Origin: Methanobacterium sp.
Lineage (GTDB): Archaea > Methanobacteriota > Methanobacteria > Methanobacteriales > Methanobacteriaceae
Length of the DNA: 64,000 bases
Direction of reading: 5' to 3'
NCBI GenBank assembly: GCA_019084405.1
Contig: JAHRFX010000089.1
Location: 1-64,000 of the forward strand
Below, piece after piece: positions 40,932 through 51,141 of the stretch (position 1 is the stretch's first letter; the number at the start of each line of letters is the position of its first letter). The notes under the pieces were generated by a model. That model was not told where the DNA came from. It did no database searches and saw only the letters and a list, made by a program, of their open reading frames with translations. Both the position numbers and the translations under genes were made by a program.

Positions 40932-41357
40932 ATGGTTTACTGCTCAAACTGCGGGGAAAAAAATGAAGACAGTTCCCAATTTTGTAAAAATTGTGGGGAA
41001 GCTCTAAAGAATTCTAATTATTCTTCTAAACCAATAAAATCAAGAATTGAAGCTTTAAAGGAGGATTCTCAGCTTCATGACCCGAAAGATATTTATTATG
41101 AAAGCCAGACCTATACTGAGCATGAGGAGGAAACAGAAGATTCAATAGAATGGGATGTGGTAGTATGGGGTGCTTTAATTCTGATTATTCTGGAAGGGAT
41201 TTTAATCATGATTTTACCTCAAATATCGCTTTTTATAGCGATTTTCATGTCCCTGGTTTATGTATTAATTTATACTCGCAGAAAATCCACTTTAGTAGTG
41301 GTTTTACCCTTAACTTTATTAATTGCTGCTTTAATCTGGGCTTTTTTCACGCCCTGA
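40932..41357 (+). CDS. Zinc-ribbon membrane protein
   Basis: 141 residues. It starts with a zinc ribbon (YCSNCGEKNEDSSQFCKNCG), followed by a charged 60-residue linker and two membrane helices at the C-terminus (VVWGALILIILEGILIMIL and STLVVVLPLTLLIAALIWAF). Such small proteins are common in methanogens and may act as membrane-tethered adaptors; no function is known. The ribosome-binding site is weak (GATCAGGATG region). It stands alone upstream of the tRNA cluster. Confidence 0.65.
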   Translation: MVYCSNCGEKNEDSSQFCKNCGEALKNSNYSSKPIKSRIEALKEDSQLHDPKDIYYESQTYTEHEEETEDSIEWDVVVWGALILIILEGILIMILPQISLFIAIFMSLVYVLIYTRRKSTLVVVLPLTLLIAALIWAFFTP

Positions 41358-41395
41358 TGAAACCAGAGCAGGATATTGTATTCCTCTACCAAACG

Positions 41396-41582
<187 letters not shown>

Positions 41583-41585
41583 TTT

Positions 41586-41659
<74 letters not shown>

Positions 41660-41682
41660 TTAAAAGCACAAAAAAATTCCTT

Positions 41683-41760
<78 letters not shown>

Positions 41761-41854
41761 TTTAATATTTTAGTAAATTTGCATTCCAGTTTATAATAGC
41801 ACGGAATGTATTTTTACCTTTTAATCTTTAAGGATTTTCGCCTTTCCTTTAATA

Positions 41855-41938
<84 letters not shown>

Positions 41939-41985
41939 TTGAAAATATATTATTAAATTATGATTTTGAGATCATAAAATCAATT

Positions 41986-42062
<77 letters not shown>

Positions 42063-42223
42063 TATAATCTATTTTTTTATCTCGATACTATTTTAATCAA
42101 TTATTTAAATTAAAATGTTTATTCTTATTTTAATAAACTGTTGTTTATGCATTTATTATTTAATTAGAAAATTACTTATTATATAATGAATAAAAAAACA
42201 ACACTTACTTAGGATTGATTCTG

Positions 42224-42523
42224 ATGATTAAGATGGAAAGAACCTGTGGATCCATGCGAGCCAGAGTAATGTACCAGGGCCAGGACATAGGTTCTATGGA
42301 AGGGGTATATGTTACCCAATGGTTTGTAAAAAATAAATATCGCTTCACAGGAACTTTTGCGCGATTTTTAACTAAAAACCCCCATCATCGTCGTTGTGGA
42401 ATTGTGGTAGATGTTATATTTCCAGATAAAGGGATTTTAATCAAACAATCCAGGATTGATTGGATAAATAAACCAACTGGAAGCGGAACATTCACTGCCA
42501 AGGGCATTGAAAGCCATATTTGA
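42224..42523 (+). CDS. Small conserved-looking hypothetical protein
   Basis: 99 residues from ATG 42224 (a TTG 9 bases upstream and an ATG 9 bases downstream are alternatives). The protein is basic and rich in beta strands: RARVMYQGQDIGSMEGVYV, WFVKNKYRFTGTFARFLTK, and GIVVDVIFPDKGILI. No family is recognised and no membrane helix is seen. It sits between the tRNA cluster and the Holliday junction resolvase. Confidence 0.55.
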   Translation: MIKMERTCGSMRARVMYQGQDIGSMEGVYVTQWFVKNKYRFTGTFARFLTKNPHHRRCGIVVDVIFPDKGILIKQSRIDWINKPTGSGTFTAKGIESHI

Positions 42524-42610
42524 ATTTTGCTAACCATTCATTATTTTAGATAATTAGGATTACGTTCTTTAACGGTTGGTTATAACAATTAAGGATTATA
42601 AGCTGGTTCT

Positions 42611-43018
42611 ATGATAAAAAAAGGATCTAAAGAAGAAAGAGACCTGGTTAGATTATTATGGGAATCAGATTTTGCAGCTATGAGGGCTCCGGCTTCAGGT
42701 GGAGCTACTAAAAAACCATTACCTGATGTTCTGGCAGGAAATGGTAAGATCTATCTGGCCATAGAAGTTAAAACCACATCCAAAGAAAGAATTTACATTG
42801 AATCTGAAAAAATTGGGGGTTTATGTGAGTTTTCAGATATTTTCGGCGCCATACCTTATGTGGGAATCAAGTTTAAATATAAAAAATGGCTATTTTTATC
42901 TCCTCACGATCTCATTGTTACTAAAAATAAAAATTACCGTTTAGATTTAGATCTAGCATTTAATAAGGGTTTAGACCTTGATGAAATGCTGGGTAAATCT
43001 ACACAGCTTAAGCTATAA
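42611..43018 (+). CDS. hjc: Holliday junction resolvase Hjc
   Basis: A 135-residue archaeal resolvase that cuts four-way junctions as a dimer. Catalytic residues of the PD-(D/E)XK type are visible: E9 in [11 protein letters not shown]39 in PLPDVLAG, and E52 with K54 in [13 protein letters not shown]. The N-terminus has [16 protein letters not shown] and the RAPASGG loop. It is a complete protein and stands alone behind the unknown gene at 42224. Confidence 0.92.
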   Translation: MIKKGSKEERDLVRLLWESDFAAMRAPASGGATKKPLPDVLAGNGKIYLAIEVKTTSKERIYIESEKIGGLCEFSDIFGAIPYVGIKFKYKKWLFLSPHDLIVTKNKNYRLDLDLAFNKGLDLDEMLGKSTQLKL

Positions 43019-43052
43019 AAAAAATCAGCGGAATTAGTATTATTTCTAATTC

Positions 43053-43724
43053 TCATCCTTGTTTTGGTAAACGAGGAATTAACCAGGATAAAAAGGAATC
43101 TTCGCTCCTGGTTTGTATCCAGGCTCGACCGGGCCCTGTTAGTTCCACCACCAAACCTTCACCACTAAATAAGGTTGACTTCATCCCTCCAATCCTTTTC
43201 ACATTATAACCTACACCTTCTTCAAAAGCCACGATGTGCCCGGTATCTACCAGATAATTTTCCCCACTTTGTAAGTCAACTGGATGAATAGCCCCAAAAC
43301 TGGAGGCAAATAATTTTCCGCGCCCTTCAATCTTGAGCAAAAACAAACCTTCTCTTGAAAAAAATGTTTTAGAGCCTCCCCAATTGGTATCAATATCTAT
43401 TCCTATAGTGCTGGCCATAAATGATCCAGACTGAACATAAATGGTTTGATCATCCATATTCATGGAGTGTATATCTCCGGGTAGAGGTGGTGCAATGGTT
43501 ATTTCGCCCGGGCTCCGGGCAGTAAATTTATTTATAAAAAAACTCTCTCCTCCTAGCAAACTCCTTTTCAGGCCACCAAATACTCCTCCTTTTATTCCAG
43601 TTTCTATGGAGATGCTACTGGACATGCTTACCAGGGCTCCAGCTTCAGCATTAACTTCTTCATCAGTTTCCAAATCCAGTTTCAATAGAGAGTAGGATGG
43701 TTGATATAGAATTTCATAATCCAT
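43053..43724 (-). CDS. TIGR00266/AIM24 family protein
   Basis: 223 residues of mostly beta strand. The double-layered beta-helix family is recognised from LDTEDEVNAEAGALVSMS-like start (here LDLETDEEVNAEAGALVSM), GGVFGGLKRSLLGGESFFI, FTARSPGEI and the C-terminal GEGLVVELTGPGRAWIQTRS. Homologues in bacteria (YedE-like beta proteins) and mitochondria (AIM24) are of uncertain function; some link it to membrane organisation. It is a single gene. Confidence 0.85.
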   Translation of the reverse strand: MDYEILYQPSYSLLKLDLETDEEVNAEAGALVSMSSSISIETGIKGGVFGGLKRSLLGGESFFINKFTARSPGEITIAPPLPGDIHSMNMDDQTIYVQSGSFMASTIGIDIDTNWGGSKTFFSREGLFLLKIEGRGKLFASSFGAIHPVDLQSGENYLVDTGHIVAFEEGVGYNVKRIGGMKSTLFSGEGLVVELTGPGRAWIQTRSEDSFLSWLIPRLPKQG

Positions 43725-44066
43725 TTTTTCACCTTTTTATTATAAAATTTCAATTATCTCCTATTTATTCTGATAATAATTAATTTAAATAGTAGCGGAT
43801 AACTTTAAATTTAAGGAATCTTCCAAAAAGAATGAAAAAATAATCTTAAATAGATCTTAAAACGGATTTAGTGGTAGATAGTACTTAAAAAACTTAAACA
43901 TAACCGGATATATTCCATTTCCTAAAATATTTAGATCATGTTTAAGGTACCCTTAATTCTTATAGTTTAAAAGGCTCAGAGATCAGATCTTTGATTCAGA
44001 TATTTACCACTTTAAAAATTCGCCGCAAGGTTTAAATATCAAATTAATCTACTAGTTATTTACTAT
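43725..44066. other. Intergenic region with the tRNA-Cys promoter
   Basis: A TATA box for tRNA-Cys (TTTAAATA, 44031-44038) lies 33 bases before the gene. Upstream, a 19-base imperfect palindrome TCAGAGATC-A-GATCTTTGA (43976-43994) is visible. No ORF was found in the remaining AT-rich sequence. Confidence 0.45.
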
Positions 44067-44138
<72 letters not shown>

Positions 44139-44180
44139 TTTGATTCATAAAAAGAGTTTTCAACTTAAAAATTATCTTAA

Positions 44181-44325
<145 letters not shown>

Positions 44326-44382
44326 CTATTTTTTTAATTCTTAAATTTACTTTAAATTTATTCTAAAATTCAGGTTGAAAAT

Positions 44383-45000
44383 ATGGAAAAAATTAATGAC
44401 GTATTTTTTATTGAAGGATATGGCTACGACTCTAACATGTACCTGATAGGGGATGTTCTGGTTGATACGGGAACGGGAAATAATAAAGAATATCTTTTTT
44501 CCCAGCTAAAAATGGCGGGCACTTCCCCCGGGGATATCTCCTGTATCGTTAATACCCATTGCCACTACGATCATGTGGGGGGCAATAGTTTATTTTCAGC
44601 AGAAATAGCCATTCATGAACTGGATGCTCCTGCCATGGAAAGCGGAGACCAGATGACCACAGTTTCCTATATGTTTGGTAAATCCCTGGAACCGGTGAAA
44701 ATAGACCATAAATTGAAAGAGGGAAATAAAATTGGCGACTTTAAGATCATACATACTCCTGGCCACACTCCGGGAGGGATATGCCTTTGGGATGGGGAAA
44801 TCCTGATTTCAGGAGACACTGTATTTGCAAACGGTGGCTTTGGACGCCTGGATGTAGGTGGAAATCAGCACGATATGCAGAATTCTATAAATAAACTAAA
44901 AGATTTGGGAGTAGAATACCTTCTGCCCGGGCATGGTCCCTGGGTCGATAACGGCCAAAAACATTTAGAATTAGCCTATAATATGATTAAAAGGTTTTAA
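44383..45000 (+). CDS. Metallo-beta-lactamase fold hydrolase
   Basis: 205 residues, glyoxalase II-like. The metal motif is THCHYDHVGG (H59, H61, D63, H64), with further ligands in HTPGHTPGGICLW and DTVFANGGFGRLD, and the last His in LLPGHGPW. This is the short form with only the core domain. The substrate is unknown; thioesters or small RNA/DNA ends are possible. It follows tRNA-Trp by 60 bases. Confidence 0.85.
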   Translation: MEKINDVFFIEGYGYDSNMYLIGDVLVDTGTGNNKEYLFSQLKMAGTSPGDISCIVNTHCHYDHVGGNSLFSAEIAIHELDAPAMESGDQMTTVSYMFGKSLEPVKIDHKLKEGNKIGDFKIIHTPGHTPGGICLWDGEILISGDTVFANGGFGRLDVGGNQHDMQNSINKLKDLGVEYLLPGHGPWVDNGQKHLELAYNMIKRF

Positions 45001-45036
45001 TTTTTTTAAATTTAATATTCTTTCTTCAAAATTTTT

Positions 45037-45351
45037 CTAGTTTTCAATATAAACCGGTAAATTGTTTTGGGTGGCGTAACTACCTACAATATCAAAATAA
45101 GTTAATTTCCATTGACCATCCTCATATGGTGCGCCAATCCCGGTATAAAATGATCTCCATTTAAAGTTTTCAACAACACTCAGCTGATCTGCTTTTTTTA
45201 CTGCCACCATGGCGGAATCATAGGTTCCATTTTTTATGGTAAGGGCGCTATAATTGCCCTGGAAAATCTTCTCTTCATTTCTACCCTGGTACTCATAAAG
45301 AGCATATCTCTGATTATCATTACTTCTTAAAACCACGTTCCAGTTAAACAT
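45037..45351 (-). CDS. Hypothetical protein, possibly truncated at the N-terminus
   Basis: The ATG at 45351 gives 104 residues with no recognised domain. The frame is open for 13 more codons upstream without a start, back to a TGA, and the upstream amino acids (NYISAYPTSD) look coding. An ATG in another frame, 40-odd bases upstream, is followed soon by TAA. So the gene may have lost its original start, possibly a secretion signal, through a small indel. Function unknown. Confidence 0.4.
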   Translation of the reverse strand: MFNWNVVLRSNDNQRYALYEYQGRNEEKIFQGNYSALTIKNGTYDSAMVAVKKADQLSVVENFKWRSFYTGIGAPYEDGQWKLTYFDIVGSYATQNNLPVYIEN

Positions 45352-45421
45352 ATCACTGGTAGGGTAAGCAGAAATATAATTAAAATTTCATTCTATTTCT
45401 GATTCAAAACTGTTTAGTGCA

Positions 45422-45982
45422 TTATTTTTTCATAAGCCCTGATCCACCCATAGAAATTAATAAAACCATAAACAATATCATGGCCCCTTTTTTATAACGC
45501 TGGTCAATTCTAAAGTAAAGGCATCCCATCACCACTAAAGCCGCCAGGGTGGTAATTGCATCAGTATAATAATATATCTCTCCACTAAAACGGACAAGGC
45601 TAAATGGATAAAGAAGAGGTATACCTCCAGTTGTTAAAAAATCAAGCAATAGATGGATTAAAACTCCAAAATAAGCTATTAAAATAGTTTTATATGTAAA
45701 TATAAGATTCAAATCACGTTTAATTATCCTGCCAATAGTTTTTTGCACCGGGATCCGGGTTATAATAAACAGGAATATAACTGCAGATACATATCCAAAA
45801 ATAAAAGAGTGGGTAATCCCCCGGTGGGTGAATACAAAAAGCTGGGGAAACAATATTCCCACAAAAATTATAAAAAAATCAAAGTCCACTGAGATTCCAC
45901 CAAAGGCACCTTCCAGCTTATATCTGCTTTTTAAGAAAAACAGCAGGATGAAGGGAACAATAAAGTGGGTAAATAAATCCAT
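45422..45982 (-). CDS. Membrane-bound metal-dependent hydrolase, YdjM/DUF457 family
   Basis: 186 residues with four to five membrane helices. The conserved ISVDFDFFII and FTHRGITHSFIFG segments supply the Asp and His pairs of the YdjM family, and FGVLIHLLLDFLTTGG the second His-Asp pair. The family is predicted to bind metal in the membrane, but no substrate is known. A second member of the family lies at 59822. Confidence 0.8.
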   Translation of the reverse strand: MDLFTHFIVPFILLFFLKSRYKLEGAFGGISVDFDFFIIFVGILFPQLFVFTHRGITHSFIFGYVSAVIFLFIITRIPVQKTIGRIIKRDLNLIFTYKTILIAYFGVLIHLLLDFLTTGGIPLLYPFSLVRFSGEIYYYTDAITTLAALVVMGCLYFRIDQRYKKGAMILFMVLLISMGGSGLMKK

Positions 45983-46184
45983 AATATAAAATTATATTAC
46001 TTATATAAAGCATATTTGGTTATAAGTTTCAATCCGTCCTTTAATTAGATTAGAAACTTTTTCTGTTATTAAATAAACAATCCAGATCCACTTTTGTCTA
46101 ACACAATCAAAAAAATAAGTATAAGCTTTCAATATTCAATTTAAATATTAAATCTTATATACTATATTTATAAAATTATGATAA

Positions 46185-47411
46185 ATGTTAAAATATGATC
46201 AAATATTTTCATGGATCTGGCGCAGTGGATCAAAAAATAATTTAATCTATATTTTCTCCATTATAATTCTTTTTTTCATGCTTTTTGATGGAATTATAAG
46301 TTATTTGATTCCACTGGTGATTCTGGAGCAGGGATTCTCAAAAACAACTGCGGGTATAATATTCAGTACCGCAGCAATCTCTGGTGCCTTATTTGATTTT
46401 GCAATATACAAAATATTCAAAGAATCAATTTACCGCAGACTTTTTATCATCATGTTTGCAGTTAGTTTTTTATATATCTTTACCATCTGGATAGCTAACA
46501 CGTTTTTATCATTTGTAGCGGCCATGGCCATGTGGGGGTTTTACTATGACCTGAAAAATTTTGGAAGCATTGATTTTGTGAGTAGATACTCTTCAAAACA
46601 AAAATTATCTAATAATTTCGGAATAGTTCAAGTCTTCCAGTCTATAGGCTATCTTATTGCGCCTTTATTAGCAGGTTTTGTAATAGTGGGAACAGTTGGA
46701 GGGGAACCTTTTATATTAGCATTAATATTTCTTTCCCTATCAGTATTCTTTTTTGCAGTTCTTCTAATTAAGGCCAAAAATAAAAAAACAATTTATACCT
46801 GCGCAGGAAAAAAATCTGCCAGTAAATTTTTTCCGAGAATTAAGTCGCTGGAAAAAAATCGGAAGGATTATTCTTCCCTTGCTACTTTTAGTATCCTACG
46901 GGGCGGTATATGATTCCTTTTTTATGTTACTTGGCCCCATACTGGCTGAAAGATTGCCCCTGGAACCTTTTGACGGGATTTTCCTTTTTGCATACTATTT
47001 GCCTGCTCTTCTCATGGGGGGGCTGGTGGGAAAAATAAGTAAGAAATTTGGCAAAAAAAATACAGCAGTTTTCGGGCTGTTGATATGCTCTTTAATTATT
47101 TCAACTATGTTTTTATTTGAAAATCCATTAATTTTAATAATAATAGTATTTTTATCTTCCTGCTTTATCAGCTTGCTAATTCCAGTGGTTCAGAGCATAT
47201 TTGCTAATTTACATGATGTTCCACAAGCCAAAAAGGAAGTACAGGAACTTGGGGACTTTTTTTCAAATTTTGGCTATGGGCCCCTATTTGCCGGAGCCAT
47301 CGCTGAAAATTTTGGAAGTATAGCCACATTCTCCGTTCTAGGGGGAAGGGGTATTTGTTTTCCATTGCTCTTTTGATCTTCCTGAGGAAAAAACCAATTA
47401 TAAAAAGTTAA
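46185..47411 (+). pseudogene. MFS transporter broken by two frameshifts
   Basis: The first frame (46185 on) has six membrane helices starting NLIYIFSIIILFFMLFDGII and contains the loop DFVSRYSSKQKLSNNFGIVQ. Around 46800-46870 the coding frame changes to IGRIILPLLLLVSYGAVYDS, and the second half runs on with LPALLMGGLVGKISKKFG. A further shift near 47345 (GGGGGAAGGGG) leads to SIALLIFLRKKPIIKS and the true end at 47411. The intact gene would give about 405 residues and 12 helices. The substrate is unknown. Confidence 0.8.
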
Positions 47412-47605
47412 AATTAGTATAACTTACAACTATACTGAGGTATAGTTAATAAAATAGTAAGGGAAATTTTCCCTTCTAAATTTGATAATAATTTATAAAA
47501 TGGAATATTAGTGGATTATATTGCTTCAATACGAATGAAAAAATATCTGGATAATTTTTTGTAAATTTCTTATAACAAAATAATTCTTTTAAAAATAGTT
47601 TTTGA

Positions 47606-48256
47606 TTAACTGGTGAATATTTTGGTCACTGATTTTACCGCGTCTATTTTTACCAGTACTGATACCTTGCTATCTGCTTCCAGGATCATCTGGGGGCGGG
47701 GTATAATTATTTCTCCATTGTTATAGATAGCTACAATGAGGTAATCCTCGGTAGGACTAATATCTCCCACAGTTTTACCGATTATTTTTTTATTTTGAAC
47801 TGTCATATCCAGTATTTCGGCATTTCCATGTCCCATGACTATTAAATCGGCAACTTTAGGTCTGGTAATTAGTTTTTCCAGATATCCGGCGGCTGCACGT
47901 TCCGGGGAAATAACATCATCAATGCCCACCTTTCTAAATGCTTCTTCATGGTCCGGGTTGCTTACCCTGGCTATGATTTTAGAAAGATTGTATTCGCGTA
48001 CCAGTATGCAGGATAAAAGGTTTGCTTCATCATTTCCTGTAGCGGCTACGAATACGTCTGCGGTTTTTATATTGGCTTCTTCTAAGGTCTTGGTATCTGT
48101 TCCATTACCGCATATTACCAGGGCATCCAGCTCCACTGCAGCATTACCACATAAAGACTCATCATTTTCAATAAGGGTCACATCATGACCATCGGATATT
48201 AAAAGATTGGCCAGGGTTAATCCTACCCGACCTCCTCCCATTATAACAATGTACAT
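47606..48256 (-). CDS. trkA: Trk potassium uptake regulator TrkA
   Basis: 216 residues: a Rossmann NAD-binding RCK-N domain ([18 protein letters not shown], then VTLIENDE and [17 protein letters not shown]) and an RCK-C domain after residue 140 ([28 protein letters not shown]). It gates the channel subunit TrkH, encoded nearby. Its ATG overlaps the stop of a decayed trkA copy (TGA next to ATG), which lies between it and trkH. Confidence 0.93.
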   Translation of the reverse strand: MYIVIMGGGRVGLTLANLLISDGHDVTLIENDESLCGNAAVELDALVICGNGTDTKTLEEANIKTADVFVAATGNDEANLLSCILVREYNLSKIIARVSNPDHEEAFRKVGIDDVISPERAAAGYLEKLITRPKVADLIVMGHGNAEILDMTVQNKKIIGKTVGDISPTEDYLIVAIYNNGEIIIPRPQMILEADSKVSVLVKIDAVKSVTKIFTS

Positions 48257-48662
48257 TCACACACCTTTTTTAATTAGCTTTTCTAAATTTAATGCGGCCG
48301 CATGTTCCGGATAAATAACTTCTTCAATTCCCTTCACTTTTCTAAATGCTTCTTCATGCTCCGGATTGCTGGCACGGACTATGATTTTAGGGATTTTATA
48401 TTCGCGTACCAGTATGCAGGATAAAAGGTTTGCTTCATCGTTTCTGGTAGCGGCTACGAAACGTCTGCGGTTTTTATATTTGCTTCTTCCAGGGTATGGG
48501 GATCAGTTCCATCACCACATATTACCAGACTATCCACTTCTGATGCTGCATTTTCACAGGTAGTTTTATCCTTTTCAATAAGGTCACATCATGACCATCG
48601 ACTGTTAAGAGCTTGGCCAGGTTTAAACCTAGGCCTCCTGCATCTATTATAACCACATACAT
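48257..48662 (-). pseudogene. Decayed duplicate of trkA (N-terminal domain only)
   Basis: The region reads as a second RCK-N domain, MYVVIIDAGGLGLNLAKLLT, then [44 protein letters not shown] and [19 protein letters not shown]. It needs two single-base insertions to stay in frame (near 48578 and near 48462). It ends KLIKKGV just before trkA and lacks the RCK-C domain. It is clearly a tandem copy of the neighbouring trkA, since several segments are nearly identical at the DNA level. Confidence 0.88.
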
Positions 48663-48765
48663 TTATGCACCTTTTTTAAGAATTAAATGGATTTTAAGGC
48701 AATTAAGGATATATTTAATAGGTAGAATTCTTTGAATATTCCCCTTAATAAGCTTTTCTTAAATT

Positions 48766-50196
48766 TCAATTTCTCTTGAAAACTTCTAAAAAGGTTCTAA
48801 ATAGAACCATAACTGGAATAATCTCCAAACGGCCCAGCCACATATTAAATATTAAAAATATCTTGGGAATATTAGGCATTTCTGCAGTAGTTATTCCCAT
48901 ACTAAGTCCCACATTTCCTTGGGCTGAAACTACCTCAAATAAAGCATTCAGGGTATCATAACCATAACTGGAAAGTAAAAGCCAGCTAATAAAAAGGAAT
49001 ATGAAATAAATGGAGGTATAAGCACTGGCTTCCCTAATTTCCACATCACTTACGGACTTTCCAGAAATTTTTCTGGGAATTACCGATCCTTCTGGTGTTA
49101 TGATTCTCATTATTTCCCAGTAAATTCCTTTAAATATGGTAACTAAACGGATAAGTTTTATGGCACCAGTGGTGGAACCAGCAGCACCCCCTATAACCAT
49201 AGCCATAATTATAATAATTTTAACATAACCTGCCCAACCCTGCATCTCAGACAGGGTTTGTATGTTAGATCCAGTACAGGTTAGAGCAGAAACAACATGG
49301 AAAACAGAATCTATAGGTAATAAATATCTATTTATTATAATCAGCGCCGAAAAAAGAATAATGATTATTAACATGGCTATGAATTGTATGTCTTTAAAAA
49401 CACGGCTGAATTTCCCTTTAAAAACTTTGTAATGTACTAAGAAGCTGGTACCTCCCACTATCATTAAAAAAATAGTGATGTAATATATTAAATCACTACC
49501 ATAGGATCCAATATTATCATTCTTGATGGACATTCCACCAGTGGATAGATTGGTCATGGTGTTATTAATGGCATCAAATAAGGGCATACCGGCCAGACCA
49601 TAGAGTATCACTCCCAGAACGGTATAAAAGAGGTAAATCCACCATATAGTTTTCACCGTATTGCTGATACTGGGTTTGATCCGTTCTTCCCGAGCTTCAG
49701 ATTTATAAAGACGGGATGCGGCAGTCCCGGGACGGATGAGTATGCCTATTACTACAATAACCACTCCTAATCCACCAATCCACTGTTTCAAACTCCTTAA
49801 AAATAATATGGATTTAGGCAAAATCTCCACATTGGAGAAAATGGTCAGACCACTACCGGTCCAGGCAGATATGCTCTCAAAATAGGCATTAATAAAATCA
49901 ATATCAATAACCAGCATCATAACCATACTACCAATAAGGGCCGCCCACAGCCAGGCTAATCCTGCCACCATCATTCCGTGTTTAAGCCTTACTGACCCGG
50001 AACTAGAAATAAATTTTTTAAGAAGGGTCCCCGTGGTAATGGAAATGGAGGATGGAATCAAAAAACCAATGTAATTTCCTTCGCCATATATTAAAGCTAC
50101 AAATATGGGCAGTAATACTACAAAACCAATGACCTGCATTATTATGCCTAAATGTTCCAGGATAACTTTTAAATCTCTTTTTCCAACATATCTCAT
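48766..50196 (-). CDS. trkH: Trk potassium transporter subunit TrkH
   Basis: The ion-conducting membrane subunit, 476 residues, with four pore-loop repeats. Selectivity-filter glycines are seen in SAWTGSGLTIFSNV, TNLSTGGMSIKN, ALTCTGSNIQTL and SAQGNVGLSMG. It is upstream of both trkA copies on the same strand and probably cotranscribed. Together with TrkA it takes up potassium in response to nucleotide binding. Confidence 0.93.
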   Translation of the reverse strand: MRYVGKRDLKVILEHLGIIMQVIGFVVLLPIFVALIYGEGNYIGFLIPSSISITTGTLLKKFISSSGSVRLKHGMMVAGLAWLWAALIGSMVMMLVIDIDFINAYFESISAWTGSGLTIFSNVEILPKSILFLRSLKQWIGGLGVVIVVIGILIRPGTAASRLYKSEAREERIKPSISNTVKTIWWIYLFYTVLGVILYGLAGMPLFDAINNTMTNLSTGGMSIKNDNIGSYGSDLIYYITIFLMIVGGTSFLVHYKVFKGKFSRVFKDIQFIAMLIIIILFSALIIINRYLLPIDSVFHVVSALTCTGSNIQTLSEMQGWAGYVKIIIIMAMVIGGAAGSTTGAIKLIRLVTIFKGIYWEIMRIITPEGSVIPRKISGKSVSDVEIREASAYTSIYFIFLFISWLLLSSYGYDTLNALFEVVSAQGNVGLSMGITTAEMPNIPKIFLIFNMWLGRLEIIPVMVLFRTFLEVFKRN

Positions 50197-50516
50197 TAAT
50201 ACCGTATAAAAGATAATCAGCCGTACATAAATATTTTGGCTTTTCAGAGGAAGAAATAATATTATTTTAATGGAAGTCTAAAGTATCTAATAATCTGGTT
50301 TTAACTTAATTTTCAAAATAATCCACAATTATTTAAAAATTATCTTAATTTAATCCAATAACTGCAAAAAATCATTCAAAGCATTAATCATATAAAATTA
50401 AAAATAACAAATTTTACCAGTTTTGGTTAGTATAATAACGGAATAAATAGATATATGATAATGGGTTTTGGTGATTGTAAACACATAATGAATTTAGTCT
50501 ACGGGAAGTGGTTATA
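50197..50516. other. Intergenic region between divergent trkH and the phosphoesterase gene
   Basis: About 300 AT-rich bases that must hold both promoters. No ORF, tRNA or repeat stands out. GGAAGTGG before the ATG at 50517 serves as a ribosome-binding site for the phosphoesterase gene. Confidence 0.5.
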
Positions 50517-50999
50517 ATGATAGGCATCATGTCTGATTCCCATGATAACCTGAATGCAATAAAAAAGGCTGTAAAAATATTCAATAAAAATCAAGTAGAT
50601 CTGGTAATTCATGCCGGTGACTTGATTTCTCCTTTCACTGCTGGTGAATTTTTAAAACTTCAAGCTCCTCTAGAGGCCATTTATGGAAATAATGATGGGG
50701 AAAGAGAAGGCCTTAAAATAGCTTTTTCAGATTTATGTTTATTGGAGGATTTTAAGGATATTTCATTTGCCTCCAGAAGAATAGCAGTAATACATGGTAA
50801 TATACCGCCTCTGGTGGAATCTTTAGTCCAGTGCAGGAAGTATGATATTGTAATCAGGGGACATAGTCATCAATTTGGGATTTCTACTGGCAAAACCATG
50901 CTTATAAACCCGGGAGAATGCTGTGGTTATTTAACTGGTAAAAAATCCCTGGTTTTACTTGATCCCGGTGACCTTAGCTATGAAATGGTTGAATTTTAA
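50517..50999 (+). CDS. YfcE/MJ0936-type metallophosphoesterase
   Basis: 160 residues with a two-metal phosphoesterase site: [14 protein letters not shown] (D and H), VIHAGDLIS (D), AIYGNNDGE (N), AVIHGNIPP (H) and IRGHSHQFG (two His). These are the motifs of MJ0936 and YfcE, small archaeal and bacterial enzymes active on phosphodiesters. The natural substrate is unknown. The preferred start is ATG 50517, which has a clear ribosome-binding site; a GTG 9 bases earlier is rejected. Confidence 0.88.
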   Translation: MIGIMSDSHDNLNAIKKAVKIFNKNQVDLVIHAGDLISPFTAGEFLKLQAPLEAIYGNNDGEREGLKIAFSDLCLLEDFKDISFASRRIAVIHGNIPPLVESLVQCRKYDIVIRGHSHQFGISTGKTMLINPGECCGYLTGKKSLVLLDPGDLSYEMVEF

Positions 51000-51141
51000 C
51001 TGATAATAGTAAAAAAGATACTAATTTATTACTGGAAATAAAATAATATTAGATATACTAGTGCAAGAAGCTAGAAAAAGACCAGTTCCCATTGCACTTG
51101 ATTATATTTGAGGTAATTAGTACCTATTTAGAGGAATTTAA

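Noticed and set aside
43976..43994. Imperfect palindrome TCAGAGATC-A-GATCTTTGA as a regulator site
   Set aside because: It lies about 55 bases before the tRNA-Cys TATA box, has a mismatch and no second copy, so it may well be chance; I kept it only as a note in the intergenic entry.
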